A stretch of 6,209 bases of DNA from Mucilaginibacter sp. UBA4741 (GCA_002403905.1 DHIR01000251.1:1611-7819), one strand, 5' to 3'. Shown: positions 1 to 6,209, counted from the stretch's first letter. Notes: generated by a model from the sequence alone, not told the origin. Numbers and translations: made by a program.

Positions 1-1202
1 GTTCCAACCAGTACGCCGGTCAGGGTTGCTGACAGGTTACTGCCTGCCGCTACCAGGTCGCCGTTGGCAATGCCGCCTGTAGCGGGCGTTTTATTGGTTA
101 ACGACCAGGTGCCTGCCGCGTTGGCTACAAAGTTGCCTGCCAGGTCACGGGTGATCGAATAGACGATTAAATTATTGCCCGAAGTAAGGTTCTGTGCCGA
201 TACGACCGTACCGGTTCCGTTTGCTAAAGTCTCTACCCTTATGGCTGCTGCTGCGCCTGCAACCACTGTAATGGTGCCCGAAGCAGTGGCGGTCAGGGAG
301 CCCGAAGTGGCCGAGATATTCGCTGTTCCAACCAGTACGCCGGTCATTACAGCGCTCAGGTTATCGCCAGCGGGTACAAGGTTGGCATCGGCTACGCCGC
401 CGGTTTTATTGGTTAACGACCAGGTACCTGCCGCGTTGGCCACAAAGTTACCTATTGCGTCACGGGTGATCGAAAATACCGTTAAGGTATTGCCCGAAGT
501 TAAGTTTTGTGCCCCTACTACGGTACCGTTGCCGTTGGCTAAGGTTTCTACCTTTATCGTTGCTGCCGCGCCTGCGATTACCGTAATGGTGCCCGAAGCG
601 GTAGGGGTAAGCCCGCCAGAAGTGGCCGAGATGTTCGCTGTGCCTATAAGCCCACCAGTCATCACCGCGCTCAGGTTACCGGTTCCTGCTACCAGGTCAC
701 CAAGGGCCACGCCGCCTGTTAAATTGGTTAAGGCCCACGTTCCAGGCGCATTAGCCACAAAGTTGCCTGCTAAGTCACGCGTGATAGAAAATACCGTTAA
801 TGAGTTTCCTGAGGTTAAGTTCTGTGCCCCTACTACTGTACCGCTGCCGTTAGCCGCCGTTTCTACACGGATGGCTGCCGCAGCCCCTGCGATCACGGTA
901 ATGGTGCCCGAGGCCCCTGTGAAAGAACTCGCAGTAACCGAGATGTTCGCCGTGCCAATCAAAACGCCGGTCATTACCGCGCTCTTGGTATCAACTGCCG
1001 CTACCATGTTGCCATCGGCTACGCCGCTTGTTTTATTAGTTAACGACCACACGCCTGCAGCGTTAGCCACGAAGTTGCCCGCCGCGTCACGTGTGATCGA
1101 ATATACCGTTAAAGCATTTCCCGATGTTAAATTCTGTGCGGTTACTACGGTACCTGAGCCGTTTGCCGCGGTTTCTACAGTGGTTGCAGCAGCAGCGCCC
1201 GC
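1..1202 (-). repeat. Tandem coding repeat, about 315 bp per unit, four copies (fourth cut by the window edge)
   Basis: Reading on the minus strand, copies run 1202-891 (104 codons), 890-576 (105), 575-261 (105) and 260-1 (86 codons, incomplete). Each opens with AGAAA, then VETxANGxGTVV, AQNLTSGN, SITRD, GNFVANA, WSLTN, LSAVMTG or similar, GTANIS and SGTITV. Copy 4 has three extra residues (PAT) after LTNKT. This shifts its downstream match by 9 bp: bases 1-22 are identical to 325-346, an offset of 324 and not 315. Copies 3 and 4 look closest at the DNA level, and copy 1 is the most divergent at its end. Each unit is an Ig-like stalk module. High DNA similarity points to recent duplication or ongoing recombination, and more copies may lie to the left. 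Confidence 0.95.
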
Positions 1203-4200
1203 ACTAAGTGTAATTGTAGTTGAAGTAGCTGCCGTTAACGGTGATGATGTAAATTGAAGGGTGTAGACGGTACCGGAAGCACCTGAAATATTTAGATTAT
1301 TAAAAGTAGCCAAACCAGTTCCATCGGTTTGAACAGTAACTGTCCCCGCGAGTGTTCCGGTGCCTGTAAGTATGGCAGCAGTAACATTTATTCCCGCCTG
1401 GGCTATGGGTGCACTACCGGCATCCTGTAACTTAACGGTCGGTTGCGTGGTAAAAGCAGTTCCGCTTTGGGCTGTTGCTGCCGGCTGTTGAGCGATTACC
1501 AGTTTGGTTGCAGCAAGCGATTGTACGGTAATAACAACACCGAAAGTTGTATTGCCTGTACCATTGCTGGCAGTAACCGTATAAGTATTTACAGCTGTAG
1601 CCGCTGTGGGGGTCCCTGAAATAATACCCGTTCCGGCGTTGATACTTAAACCCGTTGGCAAACTGCTCACAGAATAATTGGTAACCGTTCCGGTAACAGT
1701 TGGACTTAGAGGTGTTATAGCATTCCCTGTAGTATAAGTTTGTGGTGAGCTATAAGAAAGAGAAGATGGTGCAGCCGGGCTGTTTGTCGAAACTACTATG
1801 TTACCCGAAGTTGTCCCCGTATAGCTTGGAGTTGAGGTAAAACTAAGGGTATAGGTACCCCCCGCCGCGCTGGTTATCGAAAGGCCGGCAAAAGTAGCTA
1901 CGCCATTAACAGCCGTTGCTGTCAATTGTCCGTTCAATGTTCCTCCCGTACCGTTTAATGTAACGGTAACCACGGTTGTATTATCGGTAAGAACAGTATT
2001 CCCATACTGGTCCTGGATATAGACAGCCGGCTGCTGGGCAAGATAAACCTGGCTCAACACAGTAGTTGATGGCTGCGTTTTCATAACCAGTTTATTTGCA
2101 GGGCCGGGGCCTATAACAAAGCTGTTTGATGTTCCAATTGTGGTTGGGTCGCTGGTGCTTAAAGTGGTTAACGTATAGGTTCCGGCAGTGGTTAGTGTCA
2201 TATTCCAACCGGTTAGCGCACCAGCCGTAAAAGCGCCGGTAGGGCCACCGCCGCCTATCACGGTTGAAGCCGAAGAAACCACGTTTGTGCCGGTATAGTT
2301 GGTAAACGTTGTGTTGCCGATGGTTTGCGCGGTAATTTGTATGGGAAAAGCGACCCCTGCAACCTGTGTACCAATATTCCCCCCGCCATTGGCCTGAACA
2401 GAGAAATGATCTACACCTGTTACAGTTACCGTATTGGAACTTACGCTTACAAGCAAACTGGTGGTATTTGTATTTGTAGCAGATATGACACCGCCTTTAT
2501 AAACTTCGGTAGTGGCAATGCCCGAAAGTGTCCATGCACCGGCTGCCGAAGTGACTGTACCAAGTATACCTCCATCCTCGTACACCGTTACGGTACCTGC
2601 TCCTCCTGTTCCTGAAACCGAGGTAGCGCCCGCCTGAATAGGGCTGGTCACTGTTGGTGCAGCTGGAGCTGTTGCTGTGGCAAGGACGGTTACTGAGTTT
2701 GATGCATTACTTAGCGTTTTTCCAAGCGCGGTAACTTTTGCTGTCAAAACATCAGCAGCGGTCAAAGTAAGGCCGGTTACCGTCCAGTTACCGAAACCGT
2801 TTACGGTTGTGGTACCCAGCACGGTGGTACCCGCTTTGTACAAGGTAATGGTTGAACCGGTTTGCTCTACCGAAGTACCAGATACGCTTGTACTGGTTGA
2901 ATAATAATTTCCGGTAATTACAGGCGCGGTTGATTGAACCGCAGCGGCAGCGGTAACTGTAATGGCATTAGATGCATCGGATAACCAATAATTTGTGCCA
3001 TTTCCTATTGCCCTTGCTGTTACAATATCACCTGCATTAAAGCCGGTATACTTAAGTGAGGTGACGGGAGTGGAGCCGCTGGCTACAACGGAACCTGTTA
3101 TGTCCTCTTGTGTTCCGTTTACATATAATATTAGCGTTGAAGAGGTATAATTACTTTGAACGGTAACATTTGTTGACCCCGTAGACGAAACGATAGATGA
3201 TGTTGTAATAGTGGGTGCTGGAGTAATTGTTCCTGAATTACCAAGGCTTGCATTCGAATAACCTGATGTGCAGGTGCCGAGAGTTGCGGTAACTACTATT
3301 GTTGCACCGTTAAATGTGCTTTGAGCAAGGCCTGACTGAGCTGTAAATGTGCCACTTGTACCTGAAAATGTAACATATTGTGGTGATGTTGGACTTGATC
3401 CTGTTGATCCCGCGGGGCCTATTTCTGTGAATGTATTTGCATCCGCGGTTTGCTGGTAAACTCTAATCCTTACAGTATTTGCAGTGCTAGTTGATCCGTC
3501 AGACCAAGTACCCGATACATTATTAGTTCCTCCGTTACCTCTTCCTGTAATTGCCGGCGCAGGAGTATAGCATACCGCTGCGGGCGATACCGTTACTATA
3601 TTAGAAGCCGATGATTCACTATACCCACTGGCCGTGGCTGTGGCATAAATAAGATCTCCCGCCGCGAGCGTAGTGGGTGACAGCACGCCGATCGTCCGGG
3701 TCCAGGCTCCGCTCGTGACCGTCGTAGTTCCGATCGATGTATAAGCCCCCGCTCCTACTTTACGGTACAGGGTAATTGTTGTTCCGTTAGCTTCCAGGCT
3801 GGTACCCGAAATGGTGGTACTGTTTGCCGCGATAGCGCTGGTAATAACCGGGGCGCTGGTAAGGGATGGTGAAAAAGTAAAACCTGAAGTAATTGTAGAC
3901 AGGGTTGTAGGCGGGGCGCTGGTAATGGCTGTGTTTAAAGCAGCGAATGTATTACCGCTATAAGTTTGGTCATTTATACCGTTGATATCAGATGTGGTCC
4001 CGGATGGAAAATCACTTGAACCACTGGTAATCGTAGTAGCTGCAAACCTGAACGAAGCCGTTGTTGGGTCGGTTGTAAGGTCTGACAGGGGTACATAAAA
4101 ATCGTAAAATACGTTTGTATTCCCACTAATGGTAGTAGCAGAAATGGAACGTTGTTCGTGCGTCCCTGTAGCATAATCATTTATGACAGCATTCGTAACA

Positions 4201-4763
4201 AGGTTCCTAACCCGTACGCGAAAGTTTGTTTCTAACGTTACGGCTAATTCAAACCCCATATTGGCAGTGGTATAATTAGGGTCGGTAGGGCCAAATTTAC
4301 CGTTATTATCTATCAGCAAGCAGTAGCCTTTGGATGCTGAAGAATTTTTCCCGATACGGAAGCGGATGATCAGGTTGGTGCCATCGTTCAACACGTAAAC
4401 AGAATTACTACCGCCTACAATATCGGTTTGCCCGCCCGCAGCTCCTGTACTCAAATCCGCAACAGGCTCAGACGTATATTGAGGAAGTGAGCTCATTTTC
4501 AACTCGCTTTGCGCACCATAATCAATCCCGCCCTGGAAACCGGCAGAAGTAGCTGAGGCATAGCCATTGCCGTTAGGGTTCAAAACGGCCTTACCCTGAG
4601 TTGTTGACGCTGGTTGATAAATCAAACCGGGGGTTTGAGCTTTTACATTTAGCGTTAATAATGACAGGGAAAAAATCAGCAAACAAGTAACTGACAAGAT
4701 TTGTTTTAAATGCTTTTTGTTAAAAAACAATCTGGAACGGTTGTAAAAGTTTTTTTTGCGCAT
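1..4763 (-). CDS. Giant secreted Ig-like repeat surface protein (adhesin-like), 5' part; C-terminus beyond the window edge
   Basis: Reading from ATG at 4763, the frame stays open for 1587 codons to the left edge, so the stop and C-terminus are missing. Residues 1-42 form a long signal peptide: a basic region with RKK and NKKHLK, a hydrophobic core at about 22-38, and a predicted cut after VKA before Q43. Residues 44-300 are an N-terminal domain known from large Bacteroidota surface proteins. Residues 303-1187 are nine Ig-like or filamin-like modules, and 1188 onward is a 104-105 residue tandem repeat. The composition is rich in Thr, Ser, Gly, Ala, Val and Asn and poor in Cys, as in extracellular stalks. 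The likely role is a cell-surface or secreted adhesin or matrix protein, but no ligand can be assigned. Export by the type IX system is plausible, but the sorting domain would lie outside the window. No Shine-Dalgarno sequence precedes the ATG, which is normal in this phylum. The start is chosen because the signal peptide begins directly there. Confidence 0.95.
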   Translation of the reverse strand, partial: MRKKNFYNRSRLFFNKKHLKQILSVTCLLIFSLSLLTLNVKAQTPGLIYQPASTTQGKAVLNPNGNGYASATSAGFQGGIDYGAQSELKMSSLPQYTSEPVADLSTGAAGGQTDIVGGSNSVYVLNDGTNLIIRFRIGKNSSASKGYCLLIDNNGKFGPTDPNYTTANMGFELAVTLETNFRVRVRNLVTNAVINDYATGTHEQRSISATTISGNTNVFYDFYVPLSDLTTDPTTASFRFAATTITSGSSDFPSGTTSDINGINDQTYSGNTFAALNTAITSAPPTTLSTITSGFTFSPSLTSAPVITSAIAANSTTISGTSLEANGTTITLYRKVGAGAYTSIGTTTVTSGAWTRTIGVLSPTTLAAGDLIYATATASGYSESSASNIVTVSPAAVCYTPAPAITGRGNGGTNNVSGTWSDGSTSTANTVRIRVYQQTADANTFTEIGPAGSTGSSPTSPQYVTFSGTSGTFTAQSGLAQSTFNGATIVVTATLGTCTSGYSNASLGNSGTITPAPTITTSSIVSSTGSTNVTVQSNYTSSTLILYVNGTQEDITGSVVASGSTPVTSLKYTGFNAGDIVTARAIGNGTNYWLSDASNAITVTAAAAVQSTAPVITGNYYSTSTSVSGTSVEQTGSTITLYKAGTTVLGTTTVNGFGNWTVTGLTLTAADVLTAKVTALGKTLSNASNSVTVLATATAPAAPTVTSPIQAGATSVSGTGGAGTVTVYEDGGILGTVTSAAGAWTLSGIATTEVYKGGVISATNTNTTSLLVSVSSNTVTVTGVDHFSVQANGGGNIGTQVAGVAFPIQITAQTIGNTTFTNYTGTNVVSSASTVIGGGGPTGAFTAGALTGWNMTLTTAGTYTLTTLSTSDPTTIGTSNSFVIGPGPANKLVMKTQPSTTVLSQVYLAQQPAVYIQDQYGNTVLTDNTTVVTVTLNGTGGTLNGQLTATAVNGVATFAGLSITSAAGGTYTLSFTSTPSYTGTTSGNIVVSTNSPAAPSSLSYSSPQTYTTGNAITPLSPTVTGTVTNYSVSSLPTGLSINAGTGIISGTPTAATAVNTYTVTASNGTGNTTFGVVITVQSLAATKLVIAQQPAATAQSGTAFTTQPTVKLQDAGSAPIAQAGINVTAAILTGTGTLAGTVTVQTDGTGLATFNNLNISGASGTVYTLQFTSSPLTAATSTTITLSAGAAAATTVETAANGSGTVVTAQNLTSGNALTVYSITRDAAGNFVANAAGVWSLTNKTSGVADGNMVAAVDTKSAVMTGVLIGTANISVTASSFTGASGTITVIAGAAAAIRVETAANGSGTVVGAQNLTSGNSLTVFSITRDLAGNFVANAPGTWALTNLTGGVALGDLVAGTGNLSAVMTGGLIGTANISATSGGLTPTASGTITVIAGAAATIKVETLANGNGTVVGAQNLTSGNTLTVFSITRDAIGNFVANAAGTWSLTNKTGGVADANLVPAGDNLSAVMTGVLVGTANISATSGSLTATASGTITVVAGAAAAIRVETLANGTGTVVSAQNLTSGNNLIVYSITRDLAGNFVANAAGTWSLTNKTPATGGIANGDLVAAGSNLSATLTGVLVG
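1203..3857 (-). other. Nine heterogeneous Ig-like/filamin-like modules (residues 303-1187)
   Basis: Boundaries come from recurring openings such as SAPVITS, APTIT and TAPVITG and closings such as VTVSP, ITVTA and VTVLA. Approximate modules are 303-394, 395-516, 517-608, 609-695, 696-783, 784-888, 889-994, 995-1082 and 1083-1187. Modules 1, 4 and 5 share the pattern VSGT, TITLY or TVTVY, GAW or GNW, then SNxVTV, typical of bacterial Ig-like domains. Modules 889-994 and 1083-1187 have the KLVxxxQP then QDxxGN-like or QDAG pattern of filamin-type or Big_1-like modules. Module 2 contains the pair C398 and C498, which could form a disulfide. The modules probably act as an extended stalk or as carbohydrate or protein contact domains. 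Family names are inferred from pattern. Confidence 0.75.
1518..1781 (-). other. He_PIG-type putative Ig domain (residues 995-1082)
   Basis: This module carries the diagnostic run SLPTGLSINAGTGIISGTPT followed by YTVTASNGTG and VVITV. That is the hallmark of the He_PIG putative Ig family (LPxGLxxxxxTGxIsGTPT, then A-x-N-xxG). The domain is found in secreted and surface proteins and is related to cadherin-like folds. Here it sits between two filamin-type modules, which shows that the stalk was assembled from several module families and not from simple duplication of one. Confidence 0.85.
3864..4634 (-). other. N-terminal domain of the giant surface protein (residues about 44-300)
   Basis: This non-repetitive segment follows the signal peptide. 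Landmarks are VLNPNGNGYAS (60-70), a short acidic/polar stretch with SEL near 86-88, EPVADL (99-104), TDIVGG (113-118), LIIRFRIG (131-138), SKGYCLLIDNNGKFG (144-158), MGFELAV (169-175) and FYDFYVPLSDL (219-229). From memory, the same order of motifs (a DPDGDGY-like start, FRFRLG, SKGYSILIDTD, FYDFYVP) recurs at the N-terminus of many giant repeat proteins in Bacteroidota. I know no assigned function for it. It looks like a globular beta-rich cap ahead of the stalk. The usual Asp residues of the first motif are Asn here (N62, N64, N66), which would weaken any calcium site of that shape. The domain assignment rests on motif recall and not on a search. Confidence 0.6.
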
Positions 4764-4778
4764 AAGACCGGTTGAGGG

Positions 4779-4812
4779 TATAAAAACGAAATAATAAAAC
4801 TCCGTTTTTATA
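4779..4812 (-). promoter_or_regulatory. Perfect 10-bp inverted repeat upstream of the giant surface-protein start
   Basis: The arm TATAAAAACG at 4779-4788 is matched exactly by its reverse complement CGTTTTTATA at 4803-4812, with a 14-base spacer. On the minus strand the structure ends 15 bases before the ATG at 4763. It could be an operator that a dimeric regulator binds, or a weak hairpin in the 5' leader that affects translation. The stem is AT-rich, so RNA stability would be modest. The geometry is seen directly; the function is inferred. Confidence 0.4.
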
Positions 4813-4841
4813 TATTAATCAATAGTTTTTATTAGGGACTT

Positions 4842-4862
4842 AAATATATAATATATATATAA
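4842..4862. other. AT-only tract in the divergent promoter region
   Basis: A run of 21 bases made only of A and T, largely alternating TATATA, lies about 80-100 bp upstream of the giant gene's start. Such tracts melt easily and are common near promoters. It may contribute to the leftward promoter, but no clean -7/-33 pair was recognised, so no start site is proposed. Confidence 0.3.
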
Positions 4863-4971
4863 GCAACAGTATAATTTTATTCAAATAGCGATAATGACAA
4901 AAGATAAATAACTTATTTTCTGCTATCCTTAATTAAAAATAGCCGATAATAAATATTTATATAAGCGTTGT

Positions 4972-4995
4972 ATGAACTATAATAAGATGAACTAT
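4972..4995. repeat. 9-bp direct repeat, 15-bp period
   Basis: ATGAACTAT occurs at 4972-4980 and again at 4987-4995, separated by AATAAG. The 15-bp spacing is not a whole number of helical turns, so a side-by-side regulator site is not specially favoured. It may be chance in AT-rich DNA. Confidence 0.3.
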
Positions 4996-5038
4996 CCGCA
5001 TTTAATCATCAAAAGCGATACCAGTTAAACCCTATGCG

Positions 5039-5254
5039 TCACAAGCTATTATGGGGGAGGTGCTGGGGAAATTTATCTACGTAACGGGAATAATTCGGGT
5101 AAATATTTATCCATAGTTTATTTCGGTTTTTAAAATGTATATGTCGGCCTAAAGACATTTCAGCCGGTTTTAAAAACGCTATAATAGTTTTATCGCCGTC
5201 TTCCGGCAATACCAGTATGCGGTTTTTGGTGAAAAGGTTATCTGGGGGCTTTTT
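5039..5254 (-). pseudogene. Possible remnant of a small protein gene (open frame without a proper start)
   Basis: On the minus strand a frame is open from just after a TAA at 5257-5255 to a TGA at 5041-5039, 71 codons plus the stop. The translation looks protein-like, with segments such as NLFTKNRILVLPEDGD, TIIAFLKPAEMSLG and KLWINIYPNY, and is richer in mixed residues than random AT-rich DNA usually gives. The only in-frame ATG is at 5158, leaving just 39 residues. Upstream, a run of seven A next to five C lies where a frameshift could have disconnected an earlier start; another frame there reads VTFEHKKSP. I recognise no family. It could be a decayed gene, a small real gene, or chance. Confidence 0.25.
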
Positions 5255-5264
5255 TTATGTTCAA

Positions 5265-5277
5265 ATGTGACTTACAT
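5265..5277. promoter_or_regulatory. Imperfect 13-bp palindrome, possible operator
   Basis: ATGTGACTTACAT is nearly its own reverse complement, with outer arms ATGT and ACAT and an additional matched A/T pair inside. It lies about 100 bp upstream of the BSP-family gene and about 26 bp upstream of its possible promoter. The left half resembles a CRP-type TGTGA half site, but the right half is not TCACA. Weak evidence. Confidence 0.2.
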
Positions 5278-5303
5278 TGTTACATATAATGCAAATCCAC
5301 GTC

Positions 5304-5334
5304 TTGTTCATCACAATAAATAACAAGATATTTG
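5304..5334 (+). promoter_or_regulatory. Possible Bacteroidota-type promoter for the BSP-family gene
   Basis: TTG at 5304-5306 is followed, after 20 bases, by GATATTTG at 5327-5334. This approximates the Bacteroidota pair TTTG and TAnnTTTG: the TTTG end matches fully and the TA start only in its A. The spacing fits the usual 19-21. Transcription would begin near 5340, giving a leader of roughly 35 bases before the ATG at 5377. No Shine-Dalgarno sequence is present, only A/T-rich sequence. Confidence 0.3.
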
Positions 5335-5376
5335 AGAGTATTAGAAAAATATTGATCAACCCTTAAATATCAATTA

Positions 5377-6174
5377 ATGAAAAAGTTATTACTTATCGCC
5401 TGCCTTTTTGCTGCTTTGGGAGCAACAGCACAAGAAGCTACTCAGCCGGCACAACAACAACAACGTCCGAACCGCCCCCGCAGACAAAACTGGACAGAAG
5501 CGCCTCATTTATCGCTCGACTCGACCACCCGCGGACCGTATACACTTATTTTTATAAATAATGACACTACTTTTGAAGCCGAAGGCCAGGATGTTAAAAA
5601 ACGCATGATCGAAACTTTTTATAAAGTTTATACTGCCGAGGCTAAAGATTTTAACCCAAATACATCAAAAAGGGTGGTTTTTTGGATAGACCGCAACTAT
5701 ACCGGTGTGGCTGCAACAGGTGGTAACTTAGTGCGTTTTAAACCGGCCTGGATGTTAAAAAAGCCAACCGATATTGATGTTGTTACGCACGAAGTAATGC
5801 ATATTGTGCAAGCATATAATGGTGGTGCCCAGGGCGTAGGATGGCTTACCGAAGGCATTGCCGATTATGTACGCGCTGTATATGGTGTAGATAACGAAGG
5901 GGCTAAATGGTACCTGCCCAAAGCGGTTGGTATCAGGCCTGATCCTAAAAATCCTACTGCCGATATCAATGCAAAAGGTTATGAAAAATCTTATCGCATT
6001 ACCGCTAAGTTTTTACTTTGGGCAGAAAAGAATGTTAAAGCAGGATTAGTTGTAAATCTTGACGGCAAACTGCGCAGCCATACTTATACTGCAGATGGGT
6101 GGAAAGACTATACCGGCAAAACCCTTGATGAACTTTGGGCCGACTATGTAGCCGTTGCATCTAAAGAAGGATAG
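5377..6174 (+). CDS. Exported plant-type basic secretory protein (BSP) family putative zinc metallopeptidase
   Basis: This is a complete 265-residue protein. Residues 1-18 are a signal peptide (MKKLLL, hydrophobic core, cut after ATA before Q19), so it is exported to the periplasm or outside. Residues 19-38 are a Gln/Pro/Arg-rich linker. The BSP domain (PF04450 type) spans about 50-262. Key residues are H138-E139-V-M-H142, an HExxH zinc motif followed by IVQAYNGG, and then WLTEGIADYVR at 156-166, where E159 is the likely third ligand. That motif combination is characteristic of the family, which includes plant defence-related secreted proteins and many Bacteroidota homologues. The natural substrate is unknown. 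All expected motif residues are present, so it is probably active. It is transcribed away from the giant surface-protein gene and shares only the intergenic region with it. The start is supported by the signal peptide beginning at this ATG. Confidence 0.92.
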   Translation: MKKLLLIACLFAALGATAQEATQPAQQQQRPNRPRRQNWTEAPHLSLDSTTRGPYTLIFINNDTTFEAEGQDVKKRMIETFYKVYTAEAKDFNPNTSKRVVFWIDRNYTGVAATGGNLVRFKPAWMLKKPTDIDVVTHEVMHIVQAYNGGAQGVGWLTEGIADYVRAVYGVDNEGAKWYLPKAVGIRPDPKNPTADINAKGYEKSYRITAKFLLWAEKNVKAGLVVNLDGKLRSHTYTADGWKDYTGKTLDELWADYVAVASKEG

Positions 6175-6209
6175 AAATTGTAGTTTAATATATAAAAGAG
6201 AGCCTTGGG
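6175..6209. other. Short 3' flank with nothing recognisable
   Basis: The 35 bases after the stop are AT-rich and contain no hairpin followed by a T run, so no terminator can be placed. Any terminator or co-transcribed gene would be beyond the right edge. Confidence 0.7.

Larger units (their letters stand above)
4764..5376. other. Divergent AT-rich intergenic region (613 bp)
   Basis: This gap separates the start codons of two divergently transcribed genes, so it must carry the promoters of both. Its AT content is clearly higher than that of the flanking genes. No tRNA, rRNA, recognisable riboswitch or insertion sequence is visible. Individual elements (inverted repeat, AT tract, direct repeat, possible gene remnant, small palindrome, weak promoter) are listed separately. 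I could not find a convincing TAnnTTTG-type promoter for the leftward gene. Confidence 0.85.

Noticed and set aside
1..1202. CRISPR-like or transposon-type repeat array
   Set aside because: The unit is about 315 bp, contiguous and in-frame coding, without unique spacers, terminal inverted repeats or a transposase; it is a protein module repeat.
175..1257. Plus-strand open frame of 360 codons
   Set aside because: It lies antisense to the tandem repeats of the minus-strand gene, and its own periodicity mirrors that repeat. It has no signal peptide or recognisable domain, is dominated by Ala, Val, Pro and Thr, and its length is explained by copying a stop-free antisense unit four times.
2325..2615. 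Plus-strand frame of 96 codons
   Set aside because: Antisense to Ig-like modules of the continuous minus-strand gene; the translation is Cys- and Tyr-rich with no family resemblance.
2677..2904. Plus-strand frame of 75 codons
   Set aside because: Antisense shadow of the module at residues 611-695 of the giant protein; low-complexity Val/Pro/Thr composition.
3974..4180. Minus-strand frame of 68 codons
   Set aside because: Out of register with the continuous minus frame, inside the N-terminal domain of the giant protein, with no recognisable features.
5051..5116. Plus-strand 21-residue frame with an ATG
   Set aside because: Very short, no family, and it overlaps the more protein-like minus-strand frame; expected by chance.
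5236..5257. Terminator-like G run followed by seven T
   Set aside because: No inverted repeat forms a stem before the T run, and no plus-strand gene ends nearby.
5377..5403. Lipoprotein signal (LIAC ending at residue 9) in the BSP-family protein
   Set aside because: Only eight residues precede the Cys, too short for a normal type II signal peptide, whereas the ATA|Q site at 18/19 fits a type I signal.

Overview
The window looks like chromosomal DNA of a Bacteroidota bacterium, most likely a Sphingobacteriaceae relative such as Mucilaginibacter or Pedobacter. The clues are start codons without a Shine-Dalgarno sequence, an AT-rich intergenic region, signal peptides whose predicted cleavage leaves an A|Q junction, and a giant Ig-like repeat protein of the type common in that phylum. 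The genus is inferred from style, not from a marker gene.

Positions 1-4763 are one uninterrupted minus-strand reading frame. It starts with ATG at 4763 and is still open at the left edge, giving 1587 complete codons and no stop. It encodes the N-terminal part of a giant secreted or cell-surface protein. In order it has a signal peptide, an N-terminal domain of about 255 residues that recurs in large Bacteroidota surface proteins, nine heterogeneous Ig-like or filamin-like modules, and then four near-identical modules of 104-105 residues. The fourth is cut by the window edge, so the C-terminus and any type IX secretion or gliding-type sorting domain lie outside. Several plus-strand frames over this region, including one of 360 codons, are antisense shadows.

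Positions 4764-5376 are a 613-bp AT-rich divergent intergenic region. It holds a perfect 10-bp inverted repeat just upstream of the adhesin start, an AT-only tract, a 9-bp direct repeat, a protein-like minus-strand frame that may be a decayed gene, a small imperfect palindrome, and a weak Bacteroidota-type promoter facing right.

Positions 5377-6174 encode a complete 265-residue exported protein of the plant-type basic secretory protein (BSP) family, a putative zinc metallopeptidase with an HEVMH motif. The last 35 bases hold nothing recognisable.

The two genes are divergently transcribed and both products are exported. The sequence does not show that they work together. The most notable content is the repeat adhesin. 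No defence system, mobile element, RNA gene or CRISPR array was seen.
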